Shown in pieces: positions 1-5,638 of a DNA stretch of 5,638 nt. The stretch comes from Victivallales bacterium. Lineage in GTDB: Bacteria > Verrucomicrobiota > Lentisphaeria > Oligosphaerales > Oligosphaeraceae. Position 1 is the stretch's first letter; every line of letters starts with the position of its first letter. The translations under genes and the position numbers were made by a program. The notes beneath the pieces are model-generated. The model was not told where the DNA came from, did not search any database, and saw nothing but the letters and a program-made list of their open reading frames with translations. The DNA is taken from the NCBI GenBank assembly GCA_017431185.1, contig JAFRLP010000286.1, positions 1 through 5,638 on the forward strand, in the 5' to 3' direction.

Positions 1-210
1 GAGACAGACGGCGCACTCCAGCCACGCACAGAGGCATCTTCTTCTCAAATACATGTTTCCTGGCCTGGCGGTTCATTGCGTATCCACGGCTCTGGTGGTG
101 GATGTCAGCCAGAGGAGAAGGTGACGAATCGCACGGGTGTGTATCAACTTTGGCACTTGCCATTGGTTCAGAATGAACTGATGGCGGATTTTAAAGTTAC
201 TCAGCAATAG
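1..210 (+). CDS. 3' end of an unidentified protein (partial)
   Basis: The first plus-strand frame is open from the window edge through 69 codons to a TAG at 208-210. The visible C-terminal tail starts ETDGALQPRT and ends FKVTQQ. It alternates hydrophobic and polar residues (for example VSWPGGSLRI, then VYQLWHLPL), which suggests a beta-strand-rich C-terminal domain like those that end many polysaccharide hydrolases and lyases. No motif is specific enough to name a family. The stop lies only 10 bases before the ATG of the GH127 gene on the same strand, so the two genes are probably cotranscribed. No terminator-like hairpin separates them. That this is a coding tail rests on the open frame, the tight spacing and the protein-like composition. 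The family call is left open. Confidence 0.6.
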   Translation, partial: ETDGALQPRTEASSSQIHVSWPGGSLRIHGSGGGCQPEEKVTNRTGVYQLWHLPLVQNELMADFKVTQQ

Positions 211-220
211 AAAAACCAAA

Positions 221-2575
221 ATGCAATACGGAAGATTTCAACAGACCAAGGCGGGTTCGGCTTTGCCATCGGGCTTTCTGAAAGAGTGGCTCAAGTGTCA
301 GAATGACGGGTTGTCCTCGCATTTCGCAGAGCAGGGATTTCCTTTTGATACCCCCATGTGGGATGGCGGGGTCGGGATAATCAAACCTGCCTCGATTGTC
401 TATAATGACGAGGCGGCGGAGACTCCGACCCAGGAGGCATGGTGGCCGTATGAGCAGAGCGCCTATCTGCTGGATGGCCTGCTGGGCGTCGGAATCCTTG
501 CGGGCGATTCCGGCAAGATTGCTCTCTATCGGCGGAACCTGGAGTATCTGCTCTCCCATCCCGATGAGCACGGCTTGCTGGGTTATTGCTATGGGGCAAT
601 CGGTTCGGAGTGGCCGATGGCGGTGTTCTTTCGCAGTGCGGCGCGCTTCTTCGATTTCACGGGGGAGACGCATGTCCGCGACTCCCTGATCAGGCATTAT
701 CTGAATCTGCCGGAGGAACAACTGGCCATCGGTTTCCGCCATATCAACAATCTGGAGGGTGTCCTGACCGCCTACGGATGGAGCCAGAATGCCGAACTCC
801 TGCGCAAGGCGGTGGCAGCCTATCGTCGGCATGACGAATACTATTCGCTGCATACCGAGGACGAGTTTGAACTCTACCGCTCGAAAATCACCTCCAAACG
901 CAATTATGTGATTCACGGCGTGTCCTTCAGCGAGTCCATCAAACTGCCTGTGCTGCTCTATCTTCACACGGGGGACAAAGGCTATTTGGACGATGCAGAG
1001 CGCGGTCTGGCGGAGGTCCTGAAACGCCACGAGCAGATTCCAGGACTGCCCTCATGCAATGAGGACTTTGCGGGGCGCGACCCCTTGCAGGGATATGAAA
1101 CCTGCGTCATCAGCGACTTCGGCTGGAGCCTGGGGTATTTTCTGATGGCCACAGGGGATGGCGAATATGCCGACCGCATGGAGAAGATTTTCTACAATGC
1201 CTACCCAGGCGCCCTGATGAAGGATTTTTCCGCCCTGCAATATCTTTCCTCGCCGAACCAGGTGATTGCGGATGCAGGCTCCAACCACTCCTTCTTCTAT
1301 CGCGGATGCGCCACGTTCCGTCAATTCCGTTCCGACCACAGCGCCCAGTGTTGCACGGGGAATGTCCATCGCATTTTGCCCAACTTCCTGATGCGGATGT
1401 GGATGCTGACTCGGGACGGCTCGCCCGCCGCCGTGCTCTACGGCCCCTCGGAATATTCCGGCATCTTCGATGGCAATCCCTATCGGATTTTCGAGGAGAC
1501 GGAATACCCCTGCGCCGAAACGGTCACTTTCCGCATGACGATGGAGCAGCCGATGGAGATGCCTTTCACATTCCGCATTCCCAAGTGGTGCGGAAATCCT
1601 TCGCTCAAACTCAACGGTCAGCCGTTGAGTCTGCCAACGGGCGACAAAGGTTTCGTGACGCTGTCCCGACAGTGGAGGGATGGTGACTGCCTGGAGTTGC
1701 TCTTGCCGATGGCTCCCGTCCAGAAATATGACCGCTACTGGTCTCATTTTGAATATGGACCGCTGGTGTTTTCCCTGCCGATAAAACACCAGTTCACCCG
1801 TGAGAATCCCTCGCCGTTTGCCCCCTGTGCAATCTTGCCTGCCGAGTCGTGGGACTATGCGGTGTCCGCCAATGCACATGCAACGGTGTCCCGAAACGCG
1901 GACGGTTCGCCCTTCAGTGATGTCCCGCCGCTGAAGATGACCGTCAAAGGAGTGCGAATCAGCAATTTCGGCGACCTGGAACTGGGTCGCTATACCCCCG
2001 AGGTTCCGTTGTTCCATCAGGTGCGCTCGGAGGAGACGGATCTGGAACTGGTGCCCTACGGGAACGCGTTGCTGAGAATCACGGCATTCCCTGATACGGT
2101 CAGACGGCGGAACATCGGCTGCCATCAGGTGCTGGTTTCGCCCGTCTATCCTTATGACTTCACCAAAGGAATGGAAAAGCAGCGCTTTTTGCCCGAGAAG
2201 GTCTCGCCCGCTGGGCTTTTGTCCGCGAGCAAAGTCATCGAACCCGAAAAGTCGGGATACTGCGATTTGCTGAAATGCTATCCGCTGGCGGAGCATGCCC
2301 TGGCCTATCTCTATTTCCGCTTCTATTCTGATTGCGAGCGCAATGCGTTCTTTGCCATCGGCGCCTCGCAGGGCGGGGAGTTCTTCTTCGAGAACCGCCG
2401 GATAGGTGTGGTGGAACCCATCACCGACGCGGAATATGTCGCTCCTGAAATCGTGCCTGTGCGCCTGAAGGCGGGGTACAATATCCTGGTCGCCAAATGT
2501 GTGCTGGGACAGGTGCCGATGCAGTACCGTCGGGTCTGGGGCGCAATGGCAAGGGCGTTCTACGTGGAGGAATGA
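221..2575 (+). CDS. GH127-family (DUF1680) beta-L-arabinofuranosidase-like glycoside hydrolase
   Basis: This 784-aa protein resembles beta-L-arabinofuranosidases of GH127 and related DUF1680 families, retaining zinc-thiolate enzymes that remove terminal beta-L-arabinofuranose. The N-terminus (about residues 14-35, LPSGFLKEWL then QNDGL) matches the usual family opening and supports the ATG at 221. Residues about 15-420 should form the alpha/alpha barrel. The expected catalytic set is visible: E281 in NEDFAG (acid/base position), E293 and C295 in GYETC, and C377-C378 in QCCTGN. By analogy with Bifidobacterium HypBA1, these Cys/Glu residues bind zinc and one of the paired cysteines (C377 by order) is the nucleophile. 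A beta-sandwich follows, roughly 430-640. Residues about 688-784 form an additional jelly-roll-like module with LKAGYNILVAKC at 749-760. No signal peptide or membrane segment is seen, so it is probably cytoplasmic. There is no clear Shine-Dalgarno, only an A-rich leader, so translation may be coupled to the upstream gene. Substrate specificity is not decided by the sequence, because the wider family is diverse. Confidence 0.87.
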   Translation: MQYGRFQQTKAGSALPSGFLKEWLKCQNDGLSSHFAEQGFPFDTPMWDGGVGIIKPASIVYNDEAAETPTQEAWWPYEQSAYLLDGLLGVGILAGDSGKIALYRRNLEYLLSHPDEHGLLGYCYGAIGSEWPMAVFFRSAARFFDFTGETHVRDSLIRHYLNLPEEQLAIGFRHINNLEGVLTAYGWSQNAELLRKAVAAYRRHDEYYSLHTEDEFELYRSKITSKRNYVIHGVSFSESIKLPVLLYLHTGDKGYLDDAERGLAEVLKRHEQIPGLPSCNEDFAGRDPLQGYETCVISDFGWSLGYFLMATGDGEYADRMEKIFYNAYPGALMKDFSALQYLSSPNQVIADAGSNHSFFYRGCATFRQFRSDHSAQCCTGNVHRILPNFLMRMWMLTRDGSPAAVLYGPSEYSGIFDGNPYRIFEETEYPCAETVTFRMTMEQPMEMPFTFRIPKWCGNPSLKLNGQPLSLPTGDKGFVTLSRQWRDGDCLELLLPMAPVQKYDRYWSHFEYGPLVFSLPIKHQFTRENPSPFAPCAILPAESWDYAVSANAHATVSRNADGSPFSDVPPLKMTVKGVRISNFGDLELGRYTPEVPLFHQVRSEETDLELVPYGNALLRITAFPDTVRRRNIGCHQVLVSPVYPYDFTKGMEKQRFLPEKVSPAGLLSASKVIEPEKSGYCDLLKCYPLAEHALAYLYFRFYSDCERNAFFAIGASQGGEFFFENRRIGVVEPITDAEYVAPEIVPVRLKAGYNILVAKCVLGQVPMQYRRVWGAMARAFYVEE
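2566..2570 (+). promoter_or_regulatory. Ribosome binding site of the PHP-domain gene
   Basis: A perfect GGAGG lies 8 bases before the ATG at 2579 and sits inside the last codons of the GH127 gene. It fixes the start of the PHP gene and indicates translation from the same message. Confidence 0.75.
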
Positions 2576-2578
2576 GCC

Positions 2579-3781
2579 ATGAACCACCCCGAAAAGCGAG
2601 TCGCCAGGTCCATCGACATGCCGGGACGATGCCGAAAATTCACCGACATGGTGTACAGCGGAAAGCATCCCGACCCTGAAAGGTACTGGCGGGAAATCAA
2701 AGCAGTCCAGGATGAGTTCAATCCTCCGCCCTTGGAATACTCCCTGTTCTGCGGGGAGATGCACGGCCACACCAATCTCTCCGATGCGTATGGGCACGTG
2801 GATATCGACGGCTATTTCCGCTCCATCCGCGACCAGGCGAAACTGGACTTCGGCGCCCTGTCGGACCATGACCACGGCGGGGTCGGAAAAGCCGAATTGT
2901 GGGACGAGGGCAAGTGGGAGCTCATTCAGCAGAAGGTGCAGGAGTATTATCAGCCGGGTGTGTTCACCACTCTTCTGGCGTATGAGCGGGACTCCTATCC
3001 CTTCTTCAACAATCTGGTCATTTACTATCGGGACGGCAAAGGCGAAATGTTCCGTGGCGTCCGTGATGGCGAGATTACGCTGAGCGAATTGCTCTTTCTT
3101 CTGAAGCGCGATGATGTTCTGGTCGTGCCCCATGACTCCTACTGCCTTTCCGCAGGCTGTGACTTTTCCACCTTGCCGCCGGAGCTGATGCCCTCCCTGA
3201 TGGAAATCTACAGTTGCTCGGACTGCGCGGAATATTTTGACCATCCGCTGCACAAGGACTCCTGGGTGCGTGGCGGGTCGTGGCAGGACGCGCTGAAGCG
3301 CGGTGCAGCCATCGGAGTCATTGGCGGGTCGGACGACCATTGCGGGACTCCTGGCCAGGACCATCCAGACGAGCCGTATCCCTTCTGCTATCGCGGCGTG
3401 ACGGGGGTCTGGGCCACGGCAAATACCCGCGAGGCCATTTTCGACGCCTTGAAGAAAAGGCGCTGTTTCGCCTTCATGGGCAATGGGCGGATGTCCCTGG
3501 ATTTTCGCATCAATGGACACTGCATGGGGGAGAAAATCGCCGTGGCATCCGACGAGGGCAGAAGCATCTGGATTGATTTCAAGGCGCCCGAAGAGATTGA
3601 GCGGGTGACTCTGGTCAAGAATTGCCAGGACCAGGTGATTCTGTACGGCAGAGGCACGCAACTGCTGTTCGACTACCGTCAGGACTCCCCTTGCGACTGC
3701 TACTATGTGCGTGTGGTCACGGCCAAGGGACGCTACTGCTGGAGTTCCCCCATCTGGGTCAGCGAATCTGATAAAGAATAG
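2579..3781 (+). CDS. PHP-fold metal-dependent hydrolase-like protein (DUF3604/CehA-McbA-like)
   Basis: This 400-aa protein carries the metal-ligand motifs of the PHP superfamily in the expected order: GEMHGHT at 59-65 (H62, H64) followed by SD at 68-69, SDHDH at 95-99 (D96, H97), AYERD at 134-138 (E136), VVPHD at 182-186 (H185), and GGSDDHCGTPG at 249-259 (D252, H254). The stretch TREAIFDALKKRRCFAFMG at 283-301, then LDFRINGHCMG, is typical of the DUF3604/CehA-McbA-like branch. A C-terminal beta domain follows, roughly 305-397. PHP proteins hydrolyse phosphoesters or, in CehA/McbA, carbamate esters using a two- or three-metal site. The substrate here is unknown. No signal peptide is seen, so it is probably cytoplasmic. 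The gene starts 3 bases after the GH127 stop, implying a shared message and related substrate. It contains 14 cysteines in 400 residues, which is high. The fold is a confident call; the reaction is not. Confidence 0.85.
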   Translation: MNHPEKRVARSIDMPGRCRKFTDMVYSGKHPDPERYWREIKAVQDEFNPPPLEYSLFCGEMHGHTNLSDAYGHVDIDGYFRSIRDQAKLDFGALSDHDHGGVGKAELWDEGKWELIQQKVQEYYQPGVFTTLLAYERDSYPFFNNLVIYYRDGKGEMFRGVRDGEITLSELLFLLKRDDVLVVPHDSYCLSAGCDFSTLPPELMPSLMEIYSCSDCAEYFDHPLHKDSWVRGGSWQDALKRGAAIGVIGGSDDHCGTPGQDHPDEPYPFCYRGVTGVWATANTREAIFDALKKRRCFAFMGNGRMSLDFRINGHCMGEKIAVASDEGRSIWIDFKAPEEIERVTLVKNCQDQVILYGRGTQLLFDYRQDSPCDCYYVRVVTAKGRYCWSSPIWVSESDKE

Positions 3782-3790
3782 GGTGTACCG

Positions 3791-3859
3791 ATGGCTGCCT
3801 CGCCGTCGCCACCACAATCTCCAGGACGAGACATGTTTTTTCCTTCGGAACTGCCATGA
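3791..3859 (+). other. 22-codon open frame overlapping the AraC start (leader or read-through tail candidate)
   Basis: After the TAG that ends the PHP gene, the same frame stays open. An ATG at 3791 starts 22 codons (MAASPSPPQS, ending FFPSELP) that stop at TGA 3857-3859, overlapping the AraC ATG at 3856 as ATGA. It could be a small coupling leader, the remnant of a once longer PHP C-terminus, or chance. Only a weak AGGGT at 3780-3784 precedes it as a ribosome site, and the proline/serine-rich content gives no family match. Confidence 0.2.
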
Positions 3860-4719
3860 TCGATATTGAGAAAGTTCGTAAATGGAGTGTTCGCTTCAGT
3901 TCTTTTCCCGAGCTCCAGGCATTGCCGTTTCCCAGCATCGTGGTGGAGGAAGTAGAAGGGACAGGATATCATCTGCCGCAGTGCAATCCCAAAAACATCC
4001 CGCCAGAAATCGGCGGGCAGATTACGGTGACGCTGGACGGGCATGGCATCTTCAGAGTCGGGCGAGAGCACCATGACTGCCTGCCTGGAACTGCGTTCTG
4101 CTATCGTGATTGCGACCCGCTGGTCTCCTACTATACCGCCAATAACAGCAGCTGGCATTTCCTGTGGATCAATTTCTGCGGCCTGACCTCGGAACGGCTG
4201 ATTGCGGAGGTCAATCGCAGCTATGGCTATTTCTTCCACATCGGGAAAAACAGTGGCCTGGAACAGAAGCTTCTGGACTACAAGCGCTATTCCGGCTCAT
4301 CCCTGCGGCTCTCCCCTTGGGAGGGAGCCAAAATCGTCCTGGAGTTTCTGGAAATGCTGTGCGGCCAGGCGAACATGGACATGAAAATCACCTCCAGTTC
4401 CAGGCTGGTCAACGAGGTCAAGGATGAGATACGAAAGTCCTTCAACGAGTCCCTGACCGTGGAACTGCTCGCCCGAAAAAATAGCGTGTCACGCGAACAT
4501 CTCTCCAAGACATTCCACCAGGAAACGGGAATGTCCCTGCGGGACTACCTCGCGGAGCAGCGTCTGAATGAGGCGCTGTCCCTGTTGCTGAAGTCCAACT
4601 TGAGCTGCAAGGAAATCGCCACCATCTGCCGTTACGGCTCCTATTCCGCCTTCTTCCGATGCTTTCGCAAGGTCTATGGCGTTTCACCCGATGAATTCAG
4701 AAGGACAAAACTGGGATAG
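3856..4719 (+). CDS. AraC-family transcriptional regulator with cupin sensor domain
   Basis: This 287-aa protein has the two-part AraC layout. Residues about 45-130 resemble the AraC-type cupin sensor, with DGHGIFRVG at 61-69, CLPGTAF at 75-81 and WHFLWINFCG at 100-109, the pattern common in sugar-responsive members. Residues about 186-287 form the double helix-turn-helix DNA-binding domain. The first unit spans about 200-222 (LTVELLARKNSVSREHLSKT), and the second about 249-273 (KEIATICRYGSYSAFFRCF), followed by the conserved family ending YGVSPDEFR at 274-282. ATG 3856 is the only in-frame ATG after the upstream in-frame stop at 3772. Its ribosome site is weak (GGAA at 3847-3850), so translation may depend on upstream ribosomes. 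It lies 74 bases after the PHP gene on the same strand, and likely senses a sugar from this pathway and activates the locus. Ligand and operator are unknown. Confidence 0.93.
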   Translation: MIDIEKVRKWSVRFSSFPELQALPFPSIVVEEVEGTGYHLPQCNPKNIPPEIGGQITVTLDGHGIFRVGREHHDCLPGTAFCYRDCDPLVSYYTANNSSWHFLWINFCGLTSERLIAEVNRSYGYFFHIGKNSGLEQKLLDYKRYSGSSLRLSPWEGAKIVLEFLEMLCGQANMDMKITSSSRLVNEVKDEIRKSFNESLTVELLARKNSVSREHLSKTFHQETGMSLRDYLAEQRLNEALSLLLKSNLSCKEIATICRYGSYSAFFRCFRKVYGVSPDEFRRTKLG

Positions 4720-4815
4720 CAGATGTTTTATTCACCCTTTTGAGGGGAAGAAGACAAAAACGGCATAGCACAGGCTGGGCGATGAACGCCGCCGTGGAGA
4801 AATCATGGGATGGCG
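4720..4815. other. Convergent intergenic gap
   Basis: These 96 bases separate the AraC stop from the stop of the minus-strand gene. A bulged hairpin at 4731-4749 (TTC/GAA and CCCT/AGGG arms) follows the AraC gene but has no T-run on the plus strand, so it is at best a weak terminator for that gene. The rest holds the minus-strand terminator candidate described separately. No coding frame is supported. Confidence 0.5.
4756..4795 (-). terminator. Candidate intrinsic terminator of the orphan GH-like gene
   Basis: Read on the minus strand, about 20 bases after the stop codon, ACGGC pairs with GCCGT. The two arms enclose two smaller hairpins (GGCG/CGCC and AGC/GCT), and the final arm runs directly into TTTTTG then TCTTCTT. 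The position after a gene end and the T-run fit a rho-independent terminator, but the stem is short and branched. Confidence 0.4.
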
Positions 4816-5484
4816 CTACCGCTGTCTCAATTCAAACAGCAGGGTGTTGGGGCCGTTGGTCTGCCAGGAGAGAACGCTTTGGTTTGGTTCAACGGTTTTT
4901 CCGCTGAAAATTTCTCTTCCAAAGCAAACCCCGTACGGCAAGGTCAAATTCAACAGCGTCTTGTCCTTGCAGTGTACAGCCAGGAAACGGCTGTTGGCGA
5001 AGACAGGCATTTCGGCTTCAGTATAGAGATGGACTCCGGCCTGGCGCGCCAGATTTTTAAGGTCGGCGGTCGTCAGATCATCGGGGTTGCGGACAAAAAC
5101 GGAAGTCCAGTCGCTCATGGCGTGAAGTTCAATGCCTTTTGCTTTGTTCAGCGGCATTCCAAGCCATTTTTCACAACGGGACTCATCCAGAGAGCCCCCG
5201 TCGCTCAAGCCGGGAGCGTAGAGCCAGATCACCATGCGGTGGTCTTTCAGTATATACTGTTTTAGCAAGGCTTCCTTTGACGGAGTGATTTCCCATTGGC
5301 AGGGGAAAACGACCATTTTTATCTTATCCAGATTCGGAATCTTGGGTATGTCATTCAGGCAATAGCACTCGAACGGGAAGCCGGTCTGATTCAGTTTCCT
5401 TCTGGTGTCGCAGGAGAAGGAGCGCTGGCGTTTCGGGTTTGCCCCATGGGCGATGTAATAGCTGGCGTCTGGATCGACAACCAT
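4816..5484 (-). CDS. Stand-alone C-terminal half of a GH42-like hydrolase (no catalytic domain)
   Basis: This 222-aa protein resembles the region that follows the catalytic barrel in large GH42-like hydrolases of Lentisphaerota and related bacteria. Residues 1-110 look like the flavodoxin-like, beta-galactosidase-trimerisation-type domain: VVDPDASYYI at 2-11, a conserved FECYCLND at 38-45, a core strand near 55-60, and WLYAPG at 87-92. Residues about 124-222 contain SDWTSVF, AGVHLYTE at 149-156 and FANSRFLAVH at 162-171, then a short beta-rich tail. The N-terminal barrel with its catalytic glutamates, normally several hundred residues, is absent. The frame is closed by a TAG at 5518-5520 and an oppositely oriented gene begins at 5603, leaving no room for it. 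ATG 5484 is preferred over GTG 5499 because GGAAGAG lies 6 bases before it. It could be a decayed remnant or a functional binding/oligomerisation protein. Its family resemblance is by recalled pattern, not alignment. Confidence 0.65.
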   Translation of the reverse strand: MVVDPDASYYIAHGANPKRQRSFSCDTRRKLNQTGFPFECYCLNDIPKIPNLDKIKMVVFPCQWEITPSKEALLKQYILKDHRMVIWLYAPGLSDGGSLDESRCEKWLGMPLNKAKGIELHAMSDWTSVFVRNPDDLTTADLKNLARQAGVHLYTEAEMPVFANSRFLAVHCKDKTLLNLTLPYGVCFGREIFSGKTVEPNQSVLSWQTNGPNTLLFELRQR

Positions 5485-5490
5485 GATGGT

Positions 5491-5497
5491 CTCTTCC
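5491..5497 (-). promoter_or_regulatory. Ribosome binding site deciding the start of the orphan GH-like gene
   Basis: On the minus strand GGAAGAG lies 6 bases before the ATG at 5484. The alternative GTG at 5499 overlaps this site and would leave a leader of only about 9 bases from the predicted transcription start, so ATG 5484 is the better start. Confidence 0.55.
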
Positions 5498-5510
5498 ACA
5501 GAATAATCAT

Positions 5511-5538
5511 TTGCATTCTAGTAAAAATGGTGTATATT
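5511..5538 (+). promoter_or_regulatory. Candidate promoter of the partial gene at 5603
   Basis: On the plus strand TTGCAT (-35, 5511-5516) and TATATT (-10, 5533-5538) are 16 bases apart. Transcription would start near 5545, giving a leader of nearly 60 bases before the ATG at 5603. It overlaps the opposing promoter almost entirely. Confidence 0.4.
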
Positions 5539-5544
5539 AAGCAA
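5515..5544 (-). promoter_or_regulatory. Candidate promoter of the orphan GH-like gene
   Basis: On the minus strand TTGCTT (-35, at 5539-5544) and TAGAAT (-10, at 5515-5520) are separated by 18 bases. Transcription would start near 5508, giving a leader of about 24 bases that contains the GGAAGAG ribosome site. Confidence 0.45.
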
Positions 5545-5585
5545 AAGGTTTTTTCTCACCGTCAGAAGAAAAAAAAGGCAAAAAA

Positions 5586-5593
5586 AGGAAAGG
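5586..5593 (+). promoter_or_regulatory. Ribosome binding site of the partial gene at 5603
   Basis: AGGAAAGG lies 9 bases before the ATG at 5603 in a purine-rich leader. It is one of the best ribosome sites in the window and supports this start. Confidence 0.55.
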
Positions 5594-5602
5594 TTCACTA
5601 AA

Positions 5603-5638
5603 ATGAAGGACACAGGAAAGCAGAGCAAGAAGGTCATC
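5603..5638 (+). CDS. 5' end of an unidentified protein (partial)
   Basis: An ATG at 5603, with a good ribosome site and a candidate promoter upstream, opens 12 codons (MKDTGKQSKKVI) before the window ends. The basic, polar start would suit a GntR- or LacI-type DNA-binding regulator, and a divergent regulator next to a hydrolase-like gene is a common arrangement. Twelve residues cannot establish a family, so this is only a guess. Confidence 0.5.
   Translation, partial: MKDTGKQSKKVI

Noticed and set aside
197..1030. A 277-codon minus-strand frame opposite the 5' part of the GH127 gene
   Set aside because: Same antisense effect: no domain, no good ribosome site, and it lies opposite a well-supported gene.
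1052..3817. A 921-codon open frame on the minus strand opposite the GH127 and PHP genes
   Set aside because: The plus strand carries two recognisable families with intact catalytic motifs. The antisense frame is rich in His, Arg and Gln with no recognisable domain, and would span two genes and the junction between them. It is open because the plus-strand genes rarely use TTA, CTA or TCA codons.
4731..4749. Hairpin after the AraC gene as an intrinsic terminator
   Set aside because: The stem is short and bulged and is followed by GAAGACAAAAA on the plus strand, with no T-run.
208..4818. Possible TAG recoding, since four of the five visible gene ends use TAG
   Set aside because: Five genes are too few to judge. 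Read-through gives only short unrelated tails, and no known domain is interrupted by an in-frame TAG.
4805..5265. Plus-strand open frames opposite the orphan GH-like gene (4805-5026 and 4810-5265)
   Set aside because: Their translations lack any recognisable family, while the minus strand has a coherent domain pattern with start signals.
5500..5638. Extension of the orphan GH-like gene upstream past the TAG at 5518-5520
   Set aside because: Beyond that TAG the minus frame stays open to the window end, but it reads as Leu/Phe-rich translation of the A-rich leader of the opposite gene, not as any part of a GH42 catalytic barrel.
1..5638. CRISPR arrays, tRNA or rRNA genes, insertion sequences, attachment sites
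   Set aside because: No spaced direct repeats, no cloverleaf or rRNA-like sequence, and no transposase or terminal inverted repeats were seen on either strand.

Overview
The window is a protein-dense stretch of bacterial chromosome, mid-50s % GC by eye, that looks like part of a carbohydrate-utilisation locus. The gene types point to an anaerobic glycan degrader of the Lentisphaerota/Victivallis kind or a related PVC lineage: a GH127-type hydrolase with an extra C-terminal beta-sandwich, a PHP/DUF3604-like protein, an AraC regulator with a sugar-sensor-type cupin, and a GH42-like C-terminal half. The cysteine-rich cytoplasmic proteins fit an anaerobe. This placement is an inference from gene style, not a marker-gene identification.

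Layout. Positions 1-210 hold the 3' end of an unidentified plus-strand gene. Ten bases later starts a 784-aa GH127-family (DUF1680) beta-L-arabinofuranosidase-like enzyme (221-2575) with the family's Glu/Cys zinc-thiolate site intact. Three bases after its stop comes a 400-aa PHP-fold metal-dependent hydrolase-like protein (2579-3781), whose GGAGG ribosome site lies inside the end of the GH127 gene. After a 74-base gap comes a 287-aa AraC-family regulator (3856-4719). These four genes share a strand and probably form one transcription unit. The 4720-4815 gap is convergent and contains a candidate terminator for the minus-strand gene beyond it. That gene (4816-5484, minus) encodes a protein that matches only the non-catalytic C-terminal half of large GH42-like hydrolases. 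Positions 5485-5602 hold apparently overlapping divergent promoters, and at 5603 a new plus-strand gene begins and runs off the window.

How they may work together. GH127 would release L-arabinose or a related sugar from imported oligosaccharides in the cytoplasm, since no signal peptide is visible. The tightly coupled PHP protein probably acts on a related intermediate, but its reaction is unknown. The AraC protein is the likely local activator. The most unusual points are the orphan C-terminal GH domain with its own promoter and ribosome site, the GH127-PHP coupling, and a same-frame open tail after the PHP stop codon that ends in an ATGA overlap with the AraC start.
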